From Streptomyces mexicanus (lineage in GTDB: Bacteria > Actinomycetota > Actinomycetes > Streptomycetales > Streptomycetaceae): 48,027 nt of DNA. Each line of letters opens with the position of its first letter. The stretch's first letter is position 1. The position numbers and the translations under genes are program-made. The stretch is from the NCBI RefSeq assembly GCF_902506575.1, contig NZ_LR732544.1:1108378-1156404 (forward strand). Direction: 5' to 3'. This document shows, in pieces, positions 15,817 to 25,463 of this stretch. A model generated the notes under the pieces. It was not told the origin of the DNA, ran no database searches, and saw nothing but the letters and a program-made list of their open reading frames with translations.

Positions 15817-17220
15817 ATGGACCTCGGCGTGCGCTGGAAACTGCACGGTGACGGGCGCACGCCCGCGCCCGGTGCGGTGGTACGGCCCGACGAACGGCTC
15901 TCCTGGCCCCGCACGGTCGGGCTCGGCGCCCAGCACGTCGTGGCCATGTTCGGCGCCTCCTTCGTGGCCCCGGTGCTCATGGGTCTCGACCCCAACCTCG
16001 CGATCATGATGTCGGGCGTCGCGACCGTGCTGTTCCTGCTGGCCACCCGCGGCCGGGTGCCGAGCTACCTGGGGTGCTCGCTGTCCTTCGTGGGGGTCGC
16101 GGCGGTCATCCGGGCGCAGGGCGGCACGAGCGCCACCGTGACCGGCGCGGTCTTCGCCGTCGGCGTGGTGCTGTTCCTCGTCGGTCTCGCCGTGCAGCGC
16201 TTCGGGGCGCGGATCATCCACGCCGCGATGCCGCCGATCGTCACCGGCGCGGTGGTGATGCTGATCGGCTTCAACCTCGCCCCGGTGACCGCCTCCACCT
16301 ACTGGCCGCAGGACCAGTGGACGGCCCTGCTGGTGATGCTGTTCACCGGGCTGGCCGTGGTCTGCCTGCGCGGCTTCTGGTCCCGTATCGCGATCTTCCT
16401 GGGCCTGGTCTTCGGCTACGGCATCTCCTGGGTCTTCGACCGGGTCTTCGGCAAGATCCACTCGGTGGACGGCAGCGGCAAGCTCACCGACCACTGGCGC
16501 CTGGACCTGTCCGGCGTCTCCAAGGCCGACTGGATCGGACTGCCGTCCTTCCACGGGCCCTCCTTCCACTGGTCGGCGATCCTCGTGGCGCTGCCCGTGG
16601 TGATCGCGCTGGTCGCGGAGAACGCCGGGCACGTCAAGGCGGTCGGCGAGATGACCGGCGACCCGCTCGACGACAAGCTGGGCACCGCGATCTCGGCGGA
16701 CGGCGTGGCCTCCATGCTGTCCACGGCCGTGGGCGGCCCGCCCAACACCACGTACTCCGAGAACATCGGCGTGATGGCCGCCACCCGGGTCTACTCCACC
16801 GCCGCGTACTGGGCGGCCGCCTGCTTCGCGCTGCTGTTCGGCGTCTGCCCGAAGTTCGGCGCCGTCGTGGCGGCGATCCCCGGCGGGGTCCTCGGCGGCA
16901 TCACCGTCATCCTGTACGGCATGATCGGCCTGCTCGGCGCGCAGATCTGGATCAACGCCAAGGTCGACCTGCGCAACCCGCTGAACCTGGTGCCGGCCGC
17001 GGCGGGCATCATCATCGGCGTCGGCAACGTCAGCCTGAAGTTCACCGGCACCTTCTCGCTCAGCGGCATCGCGCTGGGCACCCTCGTCGTGATCACCGGC
17101 TACCACGCGCTGCGCGCCTTCGCGCCCGCGCACCTGAAGCAGCAGCAGCCGCTGCTGGACGAGGGCACCTCGTCGTACGACGCGGCCGGCCAGGCCGGCC
17201 CCCAGCGGGCCGAGTCCTAG
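15817..17220 (+). CDS. uracil/xanthine permease, NCS2 family
   Basis: A 467-residue nucleobase:cation symporter-2 protein with about 12-14 membrane segments. Family marks are GLGAQHVVAMFGASFVAPVL at 35-54, ALVAENAGHVKAV in the substrate-binding region near 265, and the signature STAVGGPPNTTYSENIG around 305. The glutamate of AENAGH and the PNTTYSEN segment match the uracil (UraA/PyrP) branch better than the xanthine branch. Takes up uracil for salvage. It stands alone, far from the pyr operon. The final codons and TAG lie in a 28-bp tandem repeat. Confidence 0.92.
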   Translation: MDLGVRWKLHGDGRTPAPGAVVRPDERLSWPRTVGLGAQHVVAMFGASFVAPVLMGLDPNLAIMMSGVATVLFLLATRGRVPSYLGCSLSFVGVAAVIRAQGGTSATVTGAVFAVGVVLFLVGLAVQRFGARIIHAAMPPIVTGAVVMLIGFNLAPVTASTYWPQDQWTALLVMLFTGLAVVCLRGFWSRIAIFLGLVFGYGISWVFDRVFGKIHSVDGSGKLTDHWRLDLSGVSKADWIGLPSFHGPSFHWSAILVALPVVIALVAENAGHVKAVGEMTGDPLDDKLGTAISADGVASMLSTAVGGPPNTTYSENIGVMAATRVYSTAAYWAAACFALLFGVCPKFGAVVAAIPGGVLGGITVILYGMIGLLGAQIWINAKVDLRNPLNLVPAAAGIIIGVGNVSLKFTGTFSLSGIALGTLVVITGYHALRAFAPAHLKQQQPLLDEGTSSYDAAGQAGPQRAES

Positions 17221-17276
17221 CCGCGATCCCCAGCGGGCCGAGTCGTAGACCCTGCCTCCAGCAGGCCCAGTCGTAG
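17201..17276. repeat. three tandem copies, 28-bp period, across a stop codon
   Basis: A 20-bp block occurs at 17201-17220, 17229-17248 and 17257-17276. The first two copies differ at one base (CCCAGCGGGCCGAGTC then C or G, then TAG). The third differs at about three. Every copy ends in TAG. The first copy is the end of the uracil permease gene; the period is not a multiple of three. Confidence 0.75.
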
Positions 17277-17405
17277 CCCCGGCCGTAACCGCCGTAACCC
17301 CGGCGCCCGCCCCACCCGCTCCGCGACACGCGCACATTCCCCCGTTCTGGGGAAGTGCGAGGCCGGTCGGCGCCGGTCGCGGGCCGGGGCTGGGACCCTG
17401 CCCGC

Positions 17406-18101
17406 ATGGGGCAATCGGCACAACTCACCCGTCGCCCGGACACAGTGGACGCGGTGGTCGCCCGGATGCGCGACCTGGCCGCCGCACTGCCGGAGCGGGA
17501 CGGGATCGCGGTGTTCAACCGGGTCTACCTCGCCGTCACCGAGGAGGTGGCGCGGCGTCTGACGGCGGGGCGGTTCACCGATCCGCCGGCCACCGCGACC
17601 CTGGACGTGCGGTTCGCCGAGCGGTACCTGACCGCCGTGGACGCGGCGGCCGACGGGCGGCGCGTGCCCGCCTGCTGGCGGCCGCTGATCCAGTTCCGCC
17701 GGCATCCGGGGATCCGTCCGCTGCAGTTCGCGCTCGCCGGGGTGAACGCGCACATCGGCCACGACCTGGCGCTCGCCGTCGTGGACGCGTGCCGCACGCT
17801 GGAGTGCGAACCGGCCGATCTGGAGAGCGACTTCGAGCGCGTCGGCGACCTGCTCGTCGCCCTGGAGGAACGGGTCCGCGAGGACCTGATGCCCGGCCCC
17901 GACCTGCTGCAGATCGCCGACCCGCTCACCCATCTGCTGGGCGCGTGGAGCCTGGAGCAGGCCCGCGAGGCCGCCTGGTCGGCCGCCCGGGCGCTGTGGG
18001 CGCTGCGCCGGCTGCCCGAGGTGGCCGAGGAGTTCACCCAGCGGCTGGACGCGGCGGTCGGCTTCGCCGGGCGCATGATGCTGACCCCGCTGCCGGACTG
18101 A
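17406..18101 (+). CDS. DUF5995 family protein
   Basis: A 231-residue helical protein of an actinobacterial family of unknown function, recognised by RMRDLAAALPERDGIAVFNR, the RFAERYLTAVD helix, and FALAGVNAHIGHDLALAVV. The His-containing GVNAHIGHDL segment looks like a possible metal or catalytic site, but no activity is known to me. ATG 17406 was taken rather than GTG 17355 because family sequence begins there. No signal peptide or membrane segment. The 18102-18363 gap that follows is G+C-rich with short repeats of GCGTCCGGG and no gene. Confidence 0.8.
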   Translation: MGQSAQLTRRPDTVDAVVARMRDLAAALPERDGIAVFNRVYLAVTEEVARRLTAGRFTDPPATATLDVRFAERYLTAVDAAADGRRVPACWRPLIQFRRHPGIRPLQFALAGVNAHIGHDLALAVVDACRTLECEPADLESDFERVGDLLVALEERVREDLMPGPDLLQIADPLTHLLGAWSLEQAREAAWSAARALWALRRLPEVAEEFTQRLDAAVGFAGRMMLTPLPD

Positions 18102-18363
18102 CCGGACGGGCGGACCCGGCCGTACCGGCAGGGAACCCGCCCCCGCCCGGCCGACCGGGGAAACGCGCCGCCGCCGGCCCGGTCCGGCCCTCACGGAGCG
18201 TCCGCCGGTCCGGGCGTCCGGGTCCGACCGTGCGGGCGTCCAGGCATCCGGGCGTCCGGGGAACACCCGCGCGATTCAGCCACGACACCGCGTACTGCGG
18301 GGAACTCCGACGCGATCACTGTACGTTGCTCGGTGGACACGGTTGATCACGAAGGAGGACACC

Positions 18364-19293
18364 ATGGCGACCCGGCTGGGCCTCGGCCTCCCCCAGAACC
18401 ACCAGTACGACCTGGGCAGGGACGTGCCCGAGGTGGCCCGCACCGCGGAGCGCATCGGCTACGACAGCGTGTGGGTGTACGAGCGGGCCCTGTTCCCCGA
18501 GCCCGCCACCCAGGGGCTGTACGGCATCGAGGGCTTGCCCTGGCCGGACTCCTACCGGCACGTGGCCGACCCGCTGGTCACGCTCGCCCTGGCCGCCGCG
18601 GCCACCGAACGGGTCCGGCTGGGCAGCAGTGTGCTGGTGGCGCCGCTGCACCTGCCGTTCCAGCTCGCCAAGACCCTCGCCTCGCTGGACGCGGCCAGCG
18701 GCGGCCGGGTGATCGCCGGCTTCGGCACCGGCTGGTCCCTGGACGAGTACGCGGCCAGCGGCATCCGGCCGATCAAGGAGCGCGGGCAGGTGCTCGACGA
18801 GGTGATCGACGTGTGCCGGGCGGTCTGGGGCCCGGACCCCGTGCGCTACCACGGGCGGATCACGGAGATCGACTCGGCCGCGATCGGCCCCAAGCCGGCC
18901 CGGCCCATCCCGATCCTGCTGGCCGCCGGCTCCCGCAAGGCGCGCGAACGGCTCGTGGAGCACGCCGACGGCTGGCTGCCCGTCGGCATGGGCGTGGAGC
19001 AGATCGCCTCCCAGTGGGACGCGCTGCGGGACCTGGCCGCCGAGCGCGGACGGCAGCAGCCGATCCAGACGGTGCTCCGAGCGAACACGCGTTACACGGC
19101 CAAGGGCCACCAGGGAGAGGGCCGTCAGCCCTTCCACGGCAGCGCCGACCAGATCGTCGAGGACCTGCTCGCCCACGCGGCCATCGGCATGGAGGAGATC
19201 CTGATCGACCTGCAGAGCAGCGTCCGGGACGCCGAGGAGCTGAAGGACGTCGCCGCGGAGGTGTACGAGAAGGCGCGGGCGGCCGGGCTCTGA
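18364..19293 (+). CDS. LLM-class F420-dependent oxidoreductase
   Basis: A 309-residue luciferase-like TIM-barrel protein. The strands LGLGLPQN, YDSVWVYER, RVRLGSSVLVAPLHLPFQLAK and GRVIAGFGTGWSLDEYAASG, then PKPARPIPILLAAGS, are typical of coenzyme-F420 (not FMN) members of actinomycetes. ATG 18364 has AAGGAGGA 6-13 nt upstream; ATG 18343 would place the start inside that ribosome-binding site. Substrate unknown. It converges with the flavoenzyme gene 22 bp further right. Confidence 0.88.
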   Translation: MATRLGLGLPQNHQYDLGRDVPEVARTAERIGYDSVWVYERALFPEPATQGLYGIEGLPWPDSYRHVADPLVTLALAAAATERVRLGSSVLVAPLHLPFQLAKTLASLDAASGGRVIAGFGTGWSLDEYAASGIRPIKERGQVLDEVIDVCRAVWGPDPVRYHGRITEIDSAAIGPKPARPIPILLAAGSRKARERLVEHADGWLPVGMGVEQIASQWDALRDLAAERGRQQPIQTVLRANTRYTAKGHQGEGRQPFHGSADQIVEDLLAHAAIGMEEILIDLQSSVRDAEELKDVAAEVYEKARAAGL

Positions 19294-19315
19294 CCGCCCG
19301 CACCGGGTCTTCGGC

Positions 19316-21013
19316 TCAGTCCTCGGGCAGCTCGACGGGCGCGATCTCGTCGTAGACGTCGCCCGGGCCGGGGTTGGAGGGGTCGGTCCGGCCACCGAAG
19401 TGGTGCATGACGCCCCAGACCGCGTTCAGCGCGGTCTGAACGGCGCCCTCGGCCCAGCCGGCCGTCCAGGAGATGTCGTCGCCGGCCAGGAAGATGCCGC
19501 GCTTGTCCTCGGGCAGGCGCTCCTGCATGAAGTGGGTGAACAGGCGCCGCTGGTAGCGGTAGTGGCCGGGCAGGTTGGCCTTGAACGCGCCCATGAAGTA
19601 GGGCTCGTTCTCCCAGGAGACCGTCACCGGGTTGCCGATGATGTGCTTCCTGATGTCGACCTTCGGATAGATCTCCGACAGCGACTTCAGCATGACCTCC
19701 ATCCGCTCGTTCGCGGACAGCGGCAGCCACTTCAGGCTGTCGTCGCACCAGGTGTAGGACAGGCAGATGACGGCGGGCCTGTCCGGCCCGTTGTCGAGCA
19801 GGTAGGTGCCGCGGGTCATCCGGTCGGTGAGCGTCATCGACATCACGTCCCGGCCGGTCTCCTCGTCCTTGTCCAGCCAGAACGGCCGGTCCACGGGCAC
19901 GAAGAGCTTGGAGGACTCCATGTAGTGGGTCCGCTCGATCGCGGTCCAGTGGTCGATCGGGAACAGCTCGTCGTCGCACTGGATCTTGGACAGCAGCATC
20001 CAGGACTGGGCGGTGAACACGGCCGCCCGGTAGGTGCGGATGTCGCCGTTGGCGTCGGTGACGGTGATCCGGTTGCCCGCGCTGCGGTGCAGGCGGGTCA
20101 CGGCCGGGCGCGGCTCGCCGTTGACGTGCAGGGACTTCAGCGAGGTGCCGTACGGCCAGTGGACGATCTTCTCCGGCTCGCGCTCCCACAGGCGCAGCGG
20201 CAGCTGCTGGGAGCCGCCGACGATGCCGCGGTGGTGGTCGTCGGCCTCGGTGTAGACGACGCGCAGGATCTCCAGGATGGAGTTGGGGAAGTCGGTGTCC
20301 CAGCCGCCGGTGCCGAAACCGACCTGGCCGAAGATCTCGCGGTGCCGGAAGGACTTGAACGCCTCGGAGTCGCAGAGGAACCCGTAGAAGGTCTGGTTGT
20401 CGAGCTTCTCGACCAGCTTGGACCAGATCTCGCGGATGCGCTGGACGTCCCGGTGCCGGATGGCCCGGTTCATGTCGGAGAAGTCGGCGCCCTCCTCCAG
20501 GCACCGGTTCCAGGCCTCGGCGACGTCCCGGTAGACCTGCGGCAGGTCGTCGATGGTCTTCGCGTAGTGCGACTCGCCCTTGAGATCGACGACGGTGGAG
20601 GGGGTGGCCTCGGCCAGCGGGTTGGGGAACGGCTTGGTCTCCAGGCCGACCAGGTCGATGTAGTGCTGCAGGGCGGTGGAGGACGGCGGGAAGCGCATCG
20701 CGCCCATCTCCGCGGTCAGCGCGTCGTCGCAGCCCTCGAAGCCGACGGTGCGCAGCCGCCCGCCGATCCGGTCCGCCTCGTAGACGACGGGCTTGAGGCC
20801 CATCTTCATCAGCTCGTAGGCGGCCACGATGCCCGACAGGCCACCGCCGATGATCGCCACCTCGGTGCCGTGCTCGGTGGCGGGTACCTGGCCGAGGCCC
20901 GCCGGGTGGGCGAGGAAGTCGTCGTACGCGTACGGGAAGTCCGGGCCGAACATGGTGATCGGCGGCTGCTGCTCGTCTGCGTGCTCGACGGCGTTGGGCA
21001 CCGTGGACGTCAT
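19316..21013 (-). CDS. flavin amino-acid 2-monooxygenase, lysine monooxygenase-like
   Basis: A 565-residue FAD enzyme of the monoamine/amino-acid oxidase fold. The N-terminal segment ITMFGPDFPYAYDDFLAHPAG precedes the FAD-binding IIGGGLSGIVAAYELMKMG (about 53-71), then VVYEADRIGGRLRT. The C-terminal FAD contact is FLAGDDISWTAGWAEGAVQTALNAVWG. The overall layout and the GPDFPYAYDD start resemble Pseudomonas L-lysine 2-monooxygenase (DavB), which makes 5-aminovaleramide. Tryptophan or phenylalanine 2-monooxygenase are the alternatives. The upstream neighbours, an Lrp/AsnC regulator and a cationic amino-acid permease, fit a basic amino acid. Its leader holds a 13-bp homopolymer. Confidence 0.75.
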   Translation of the reverse strand: MTSTVPNAVEHADEQQPPITMFGPDFPYAYDDFLAHPAGLGQVPATEHGTEVAIIGGGLSGIVAAYELMKMGLKPVVYEADRIGGRLRTVGFEGCDDALTAEMGAMRFPPSSTALQHYIDLVGLETKPFPNPLAEATPSTVVDLKGESHYAKTIDDLPQVYRDVAEAWNRCLEEGADFSDMNRAIRHRDVQRIREIWSKLVEKLDNQTFYGFLCDSEAFKSFRHREIFGQVGFGTGGWDTDFPNSILEILRVVYTEADDHHRGIVGGSQQLPLRLWEREPEKIVHWPYGTSLKSLHVNGEPRPAVTRLHRSAGNRITVTDANGDIRTYRAAVFTAQSWMLLSKIQCDDELFPIDHWTAIERTHYMESSKLFVPVDRPFWLDKDEETGRDVMSMTLTDRMTRGTYLLDNGPDRPAVICLSYTWCDDSLKWLPLSANERMEVMLKSLSEIYPKVDIRKHIIGNPVTVSWENEPYFMGAFKANLPGHYRYQRRLFTHFMQERLPEDKRGIFLAGDDISWTAGWAEGAVQTALNAVWGVMHHFGGRTDPSNPGPGDVYDEIAPVELPED

Positions 21014-21078
21014 GGGGTGCGGACTCCTTGCACGAAAGAACGGAGGGGTTCGGGGAGCGGTGGGGAGCGCGGACGGAC

Positions 21079-21091
21079 GGGGGGGGGGGGG
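21079..21091. repeat. 13-bp G homopolymer (C13 on the coding strand of the monooxygenase leader)
   Basis: An uninterrupted run of 13 G lies in the 176-bp gap between the Lrp-type gene and the flavin monooxygenase start, about 66 bp upstream of its ATG. Such a run is long even for a G+C-rich genome and could vary in length by slippage. Confidence 0.8.
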
Positions 21092-21189
21092 CCGGTGCGG
21101 CGGCGGGTGGTCGGGTCCGGGGACACAAGTGTGCCCCCGGCCCCCTCCAGGGGGCGCAGGGGCACTGTGCGGCAGGCAGGGCTCGTGCC

Positions 21190-21642
21190 CTAGGTCGGCG
21201 AGCCCGAGGAGAAGCGGCGCAGCAGTGGGGAGAGGACCAGGACGGACTTCGTCCGCTCCACGAACGGCTCGCCGGCGATGCGTTCCAGGACGCGTTCGAA
21301 GTGGCGCATGTCCGCGGCGAAGACCTGGGCGATCGCGTCCGCGTCACCGGTGACGGTGGACGCGGACACGACCTCCTGGTAGCGCTCCAGGCCCCGCTGG
21401 ATGGTCTCCGGCGAGGTGTTGCGCCGGCAGTAGATCTCGACGTACCCCTCGGTCGCCCAGCCGAGCGCGGTGGGGTCCACGCGGACGGTGAAACCGGTGA
21501 TGGCTCCGGTGGCGCGCAGCCGGTCCACGCGCCGCTTCACGGCGGGCGCGGAGAGGCCGACGAGCTGCCCGATGTCCGCGTAGGAGCGGCGGGCGTCCTC
21601 GGCGAGGGCGTGCACGATGCGTTCGTCGAGATCGTTCAGCAC
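21190..21642 (-). CDS. Lrp/AsnC-family transcriptional regulator
   Basis: A 150-residue feast/famine regulator. Residues 1-60 hold the helix-turn-helix (LNDLDERIVHALAEDARRSY, ADIGQLVGLSAPAVKRRVDRL). The C-terminal RAM/ASNC effector domain runs from about 68 (TGFTVRVDPTALGW) and contains the SASTVTGDADAIAQVFAADM segment. GTG 21642 is the family-length start, but its ribosome-binding site is weak. It lies between an amino-acid permease (35 bp upstream) and a flavin amino-acid monooxygenase, so it probably senses that amino acid and controls the unit. Confidence 0.9.
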   Translation of the reverse strand: MLNDLDERIVHALAEDARRSYADIGQLVGLSAPAVKRRVDRLRATGAITGFTVRVDPTALGWATEGYVEIYCRRNTSPETIQRGLERYQEVVSASTVTGDADAIAQVFAADMRHFERVLERIAGEPFVERTKSVLVLSPLLRRFSSGSPT

Positions 21643-21677
21643 GGGGTGTGGGTCACTTCTTCGGGCTCGGGCGGGTA

Positions 21678-23156
21678 CTACTTCTGCGCCGTCGCGGGGC
21701 TCGGCGGAGCCGCGAGACGGGAACGGCGGTAGCCGTATACGAAGTAGAACACGAGCCCGACGGCCATCCAGACCCCGAAGACCACCCAGGTGACCGTGGA
21801 CAGGCTGCCCATCATCCAGATGCAGAAGAAGAAGCCCAGCGCGGGCAGGACGGGCGACAGCGGCACCCGGAAGGTGCGGTGCATCGTCGGGCGGGTCCGG
21901 CGCAGCACCACGACGGCCACGTTGACCAGCGCGAACGCGAACAGGGTGCCGATGCTGGTGGCGTCGGCGAGCTGGCCCAGCGGGATCGCGGCGGCCAGCA
22001 CACCGCAGAACAGGGAGACGATCAGCGTGTTGGCGCGGGGCGCCCCGCTCTTCGGGTGGACCTTGGAGAACACCTTGGGCACGAGGCCGTCGCGGGACAT
22101 CGCGAACAGGATGCGGGTCTGGCCGTACAGCACGGTCAGCACGACGCTGGCGATGGCGATGACCGCGCAGAAGGCCAGCAGGGTGCCCCAGAAGCTCTGA
22201 CCGGTGACCTCGCGCATGATCTGGGCGAGGGCCGCCTCGGAGTCGTTGAACTGCCGCCAGGGCTTGGCACCCACGGCGACGGCGGCGACGAGCACGTACA
22301 GGGCGGTGACGATCACCAGCGACAGCATGATCGCGCGGGGCAGGTCGCGCTGCGCGTCCTTCGCCTCCTCGCCGGCGGTGGAGGCGGCGTCGAAGCCGAT
22401 GTAGGAGAAGAACAGCGTCGCGCCCGCCGCGCTGACACCGCTCATGCCCAGCGGCATGAAGTGGGAGTAGTTGCCGGAGCGGAAGCCCTGCACGCCGATC
22501 GCGCAGAACATCACCAGCGCGGCGATCTTCACACAGACCATGATCGTGTTGGCGCGGGCGGACTCCTTGGCGCCGCCCAGCAGGAAGACCATCGCCAGCA
22601 GCACGACGATCAGCGCCGGCAGGTTGAACACGCCGCCGTCGCCGGGCGGCGCCGACAGCGCGGTCGGGAGGGTGACGCCGATGGTGCCCTTCAGCAGTTC
22701 GTTGAGGTACTCGCCCCAGCCGACGGCCACGGCGGCCACCGACACGCCGTACTCCAGGATCAGGCACCAGCCGCACACCCAGGCGATCAGCTCGCCCATC
22801 GTTGCGTATGCGTACGAGTAGGAGGAGCCGGAGACCGGGATGGTGCCGGCCAGCTCGGCGTAGGACAGGGCCGAGAACAGGGCCGTCAGGCCGGCTATCA
22901 CGAACGACAGCGTGACGGCGGGACCGGCCTTGGGGACGGCCTCGCCGAGCACCACGAAGATGCCGGTGCCCAGGGTGGCGCCGATGCTGATCATGGTGAG
23001 CTGCCACAGACCCAGGGAGCGGCGCAGTGAGCCGCCTTCGCCCTGGCCACCCTCGGCGACCAGGCGTTCCACGGGCTTGCGACGCATCAGGCGCGCCCCG
23101 GCGGAGAGGGGGACGGTGGTTCTGCTGTGCTGCGGGGGTGCGCCCTGGTCGAGCAC
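21678..23156 (-). CDS. cationic amino-acid transporter (APC superfamily, CAT-like)
   Basis: A 492-residue permease with about 12-14 membrane segments. Segments such as MISIGATLGTGIFVVLGEAVPKAGPAVTLSF, the GSSYSYAYATMGEL loop and FFSYIGFDAASTAGEEAKDAQRDLPRAI match the CAT subgroup of the APC superfamily, which usually carries Lys, Arg or ornithine. GTG 23156 was chosen because AAGGAG lies 8 nt upstream and it gives the usual length. First gene of the leftward permease-Lrp-monooxygenase unit. Confidence 0.88.
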   Translation of the reverse strand: MLDQGAPPQHSRTTVPLSAGARLMRRKPVERLVAEGGQGEGGSLRRSLGLWQLTMISIGATLGTGIFVVLGEAVPKAGPAVTLSFVIAGLTALFSALSYAELAGTIPVSGSSYSYAYATMGELIAWVCGWCLILEYGVSVAAVAVGWGEYLNELLKGTIGVTLPTALSAPPGDGGVFNLPALIVVLLAMVFLLGGAKESARANTIMVCVKIAALVMFCAIGVQGFRSGNYSHFMPLGMSGVSAAGATLFFSYIGFDAASTAGEEAKDAQRDLPRAIMLSLVIVTALYVLVAAVAVGAKPWRQFNDSEAALAQIMREVTGQSFWGTLLAFCAVIAIASVVLTVLYGQTRILFAMSRDGLVPKVFSKVHPKSGAPRANTLIVSLFCGVLAAAIPLGQLADATSIGTLFAFALVNVAVVVLRRTRPTMHRTFRVPLSPVLPALGFFFCIWMMGSLSTVTWVVFGVWMAVGLVFYFVYGYRRSRLAAPPSPATAQK

Positions 23157-23412
23157 GCGCGGCTCCTTGTCGCTGGGGTGGTGGGGGCGGCGGGGACCGG
23201 TGGCACCCCGTCCCCGGGGACCACCGAGCGGGGTCCCCGCCACGCCGTGTACTGCGCAGACCTTACGAGGCCGTGCTTCACGAGCGTAACGCAGCAACCT
23301 TGCGTGCTGCCGCACGATCATTGCGTTCTGGCGGGCTGCGCGGATCTTCGTTGCGCGGGAGGTTCAGACCATTGCACGGTGCACGGGCGATGTGTCCCGG
23401 TGTGCGGGCATG
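23157..23412. other. promoter region of the permease-Lrp-monooxygenase unit
   Basis: No gene is seen. GCAGCA at 23291-23296 and TGCTGC at 23305-23310 make a small dyad, and the surroundings (23285-23345) repeat TTGCG several times. This is the least G+C-rich part of the gap and a reasonable place for binding by the Lrp-type regulator. Placement is inferred. Confidence 0.3.
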
Positions 23413-23459
23413 CGTACGGCCCCTGTCCTCCCGGGGGACGGGCGGACAGGGGCCGTACG
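23413..23459 (-). terminator. strong hairpin terminator after guaB1
   Basis: Arms of 16 bp at 23413-23428 and 23444-23459 are perfectly complementary (CGTACGGCCCCTGTCC and its inverse) around a 15-nt loop. It lies about 20 bp beyond the guaB1 stop. The symmetrical stem may also stop transcription in the other direction. Confidence 0.75.
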
Positions 23460-23479
23460 AACGGGAACAGGGGCCGGGA

Positions 23480-25054
<1,575 letters not shown>

Positions 25055-25387
25055 CTAGGAGGAACCTCCAAGGAGCAGGGCGACGGCGATGGCCCGGGTG
25101 CGCTCCGCGGCCTGGGCGAACACCTCCTGGGCGATCCGCCACTCCTCGGGGTCGGCCTCGGCGTACCCCCGCCAGCCCCGTACGACGAGCAGCAGTCCGC
25201 GCTCGGCGGCCGCCGCGGGCCACACCGTGCGGTCGCCGAGGCAGTCGGCGAGCGCGTCCCAGTTGCGGCCGAACCAGTCGGGCAGCCGCAGCGCGCGGGC
25301 GGCGCGGTCCATGAGGGCGGCCTTGTCCGTGACACCGTCGAGGTCCAGGGTCACCAGGAGCCTGTCCGCGAGGTCTTCCTCGCTCAT
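25055..25387 (-). CDS. barstar-like ribonuclease inhibitor family protein
   Basis: A 110-residue protein of the barstar fold. The motif LRLPDWFGRNWDALADCL, residues about 34-51, is the barstar core helix that docks in barnase. TLDLDGVTDKAALMDRAAR precedes it and LLVVRGWRGYAE forms a later strand. No secreted ribonuclease (barnase) gene is in the window, so its partner is either elsewhere or lost. It starts 76 bp after the SorC regulator stops, beyond a terminator-like hairpin. Confidence 0.85.
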   Translation of the reverse strand: MSEEDLADRLLVTLDLDGVTDKAALMDRAARALRLPDWFGRNWDALADCLGDRTVWPAAAAERGLLLVVRGWRGYAEADPEEWRIAQEVFAQAAERTRAIAVALLLGGSS

Positions 25388-25413
25388 CTCGGCACCGCCT
25401 CCGCTCGTGCCTC

Positions 25414-25440
25414 GGGGGCGCCCCGGGTGCGGGCGCCCCC
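25414..25440 (-). terminator. hairpin terminator after the SorC regulator
   Basis: GGGGGCGCCC at 25414-25423 and GGGCGCCCCC at 25431-25440 form a 10-bp perfect stem with a 7-nt loop. It lies 24 bp beyond the regulator stop and upstream of the barstar-like gene. Confidence 0.6.
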
Positions 25441-25463
25441 CTGCCGGGGTCCGTCGGGACCGG

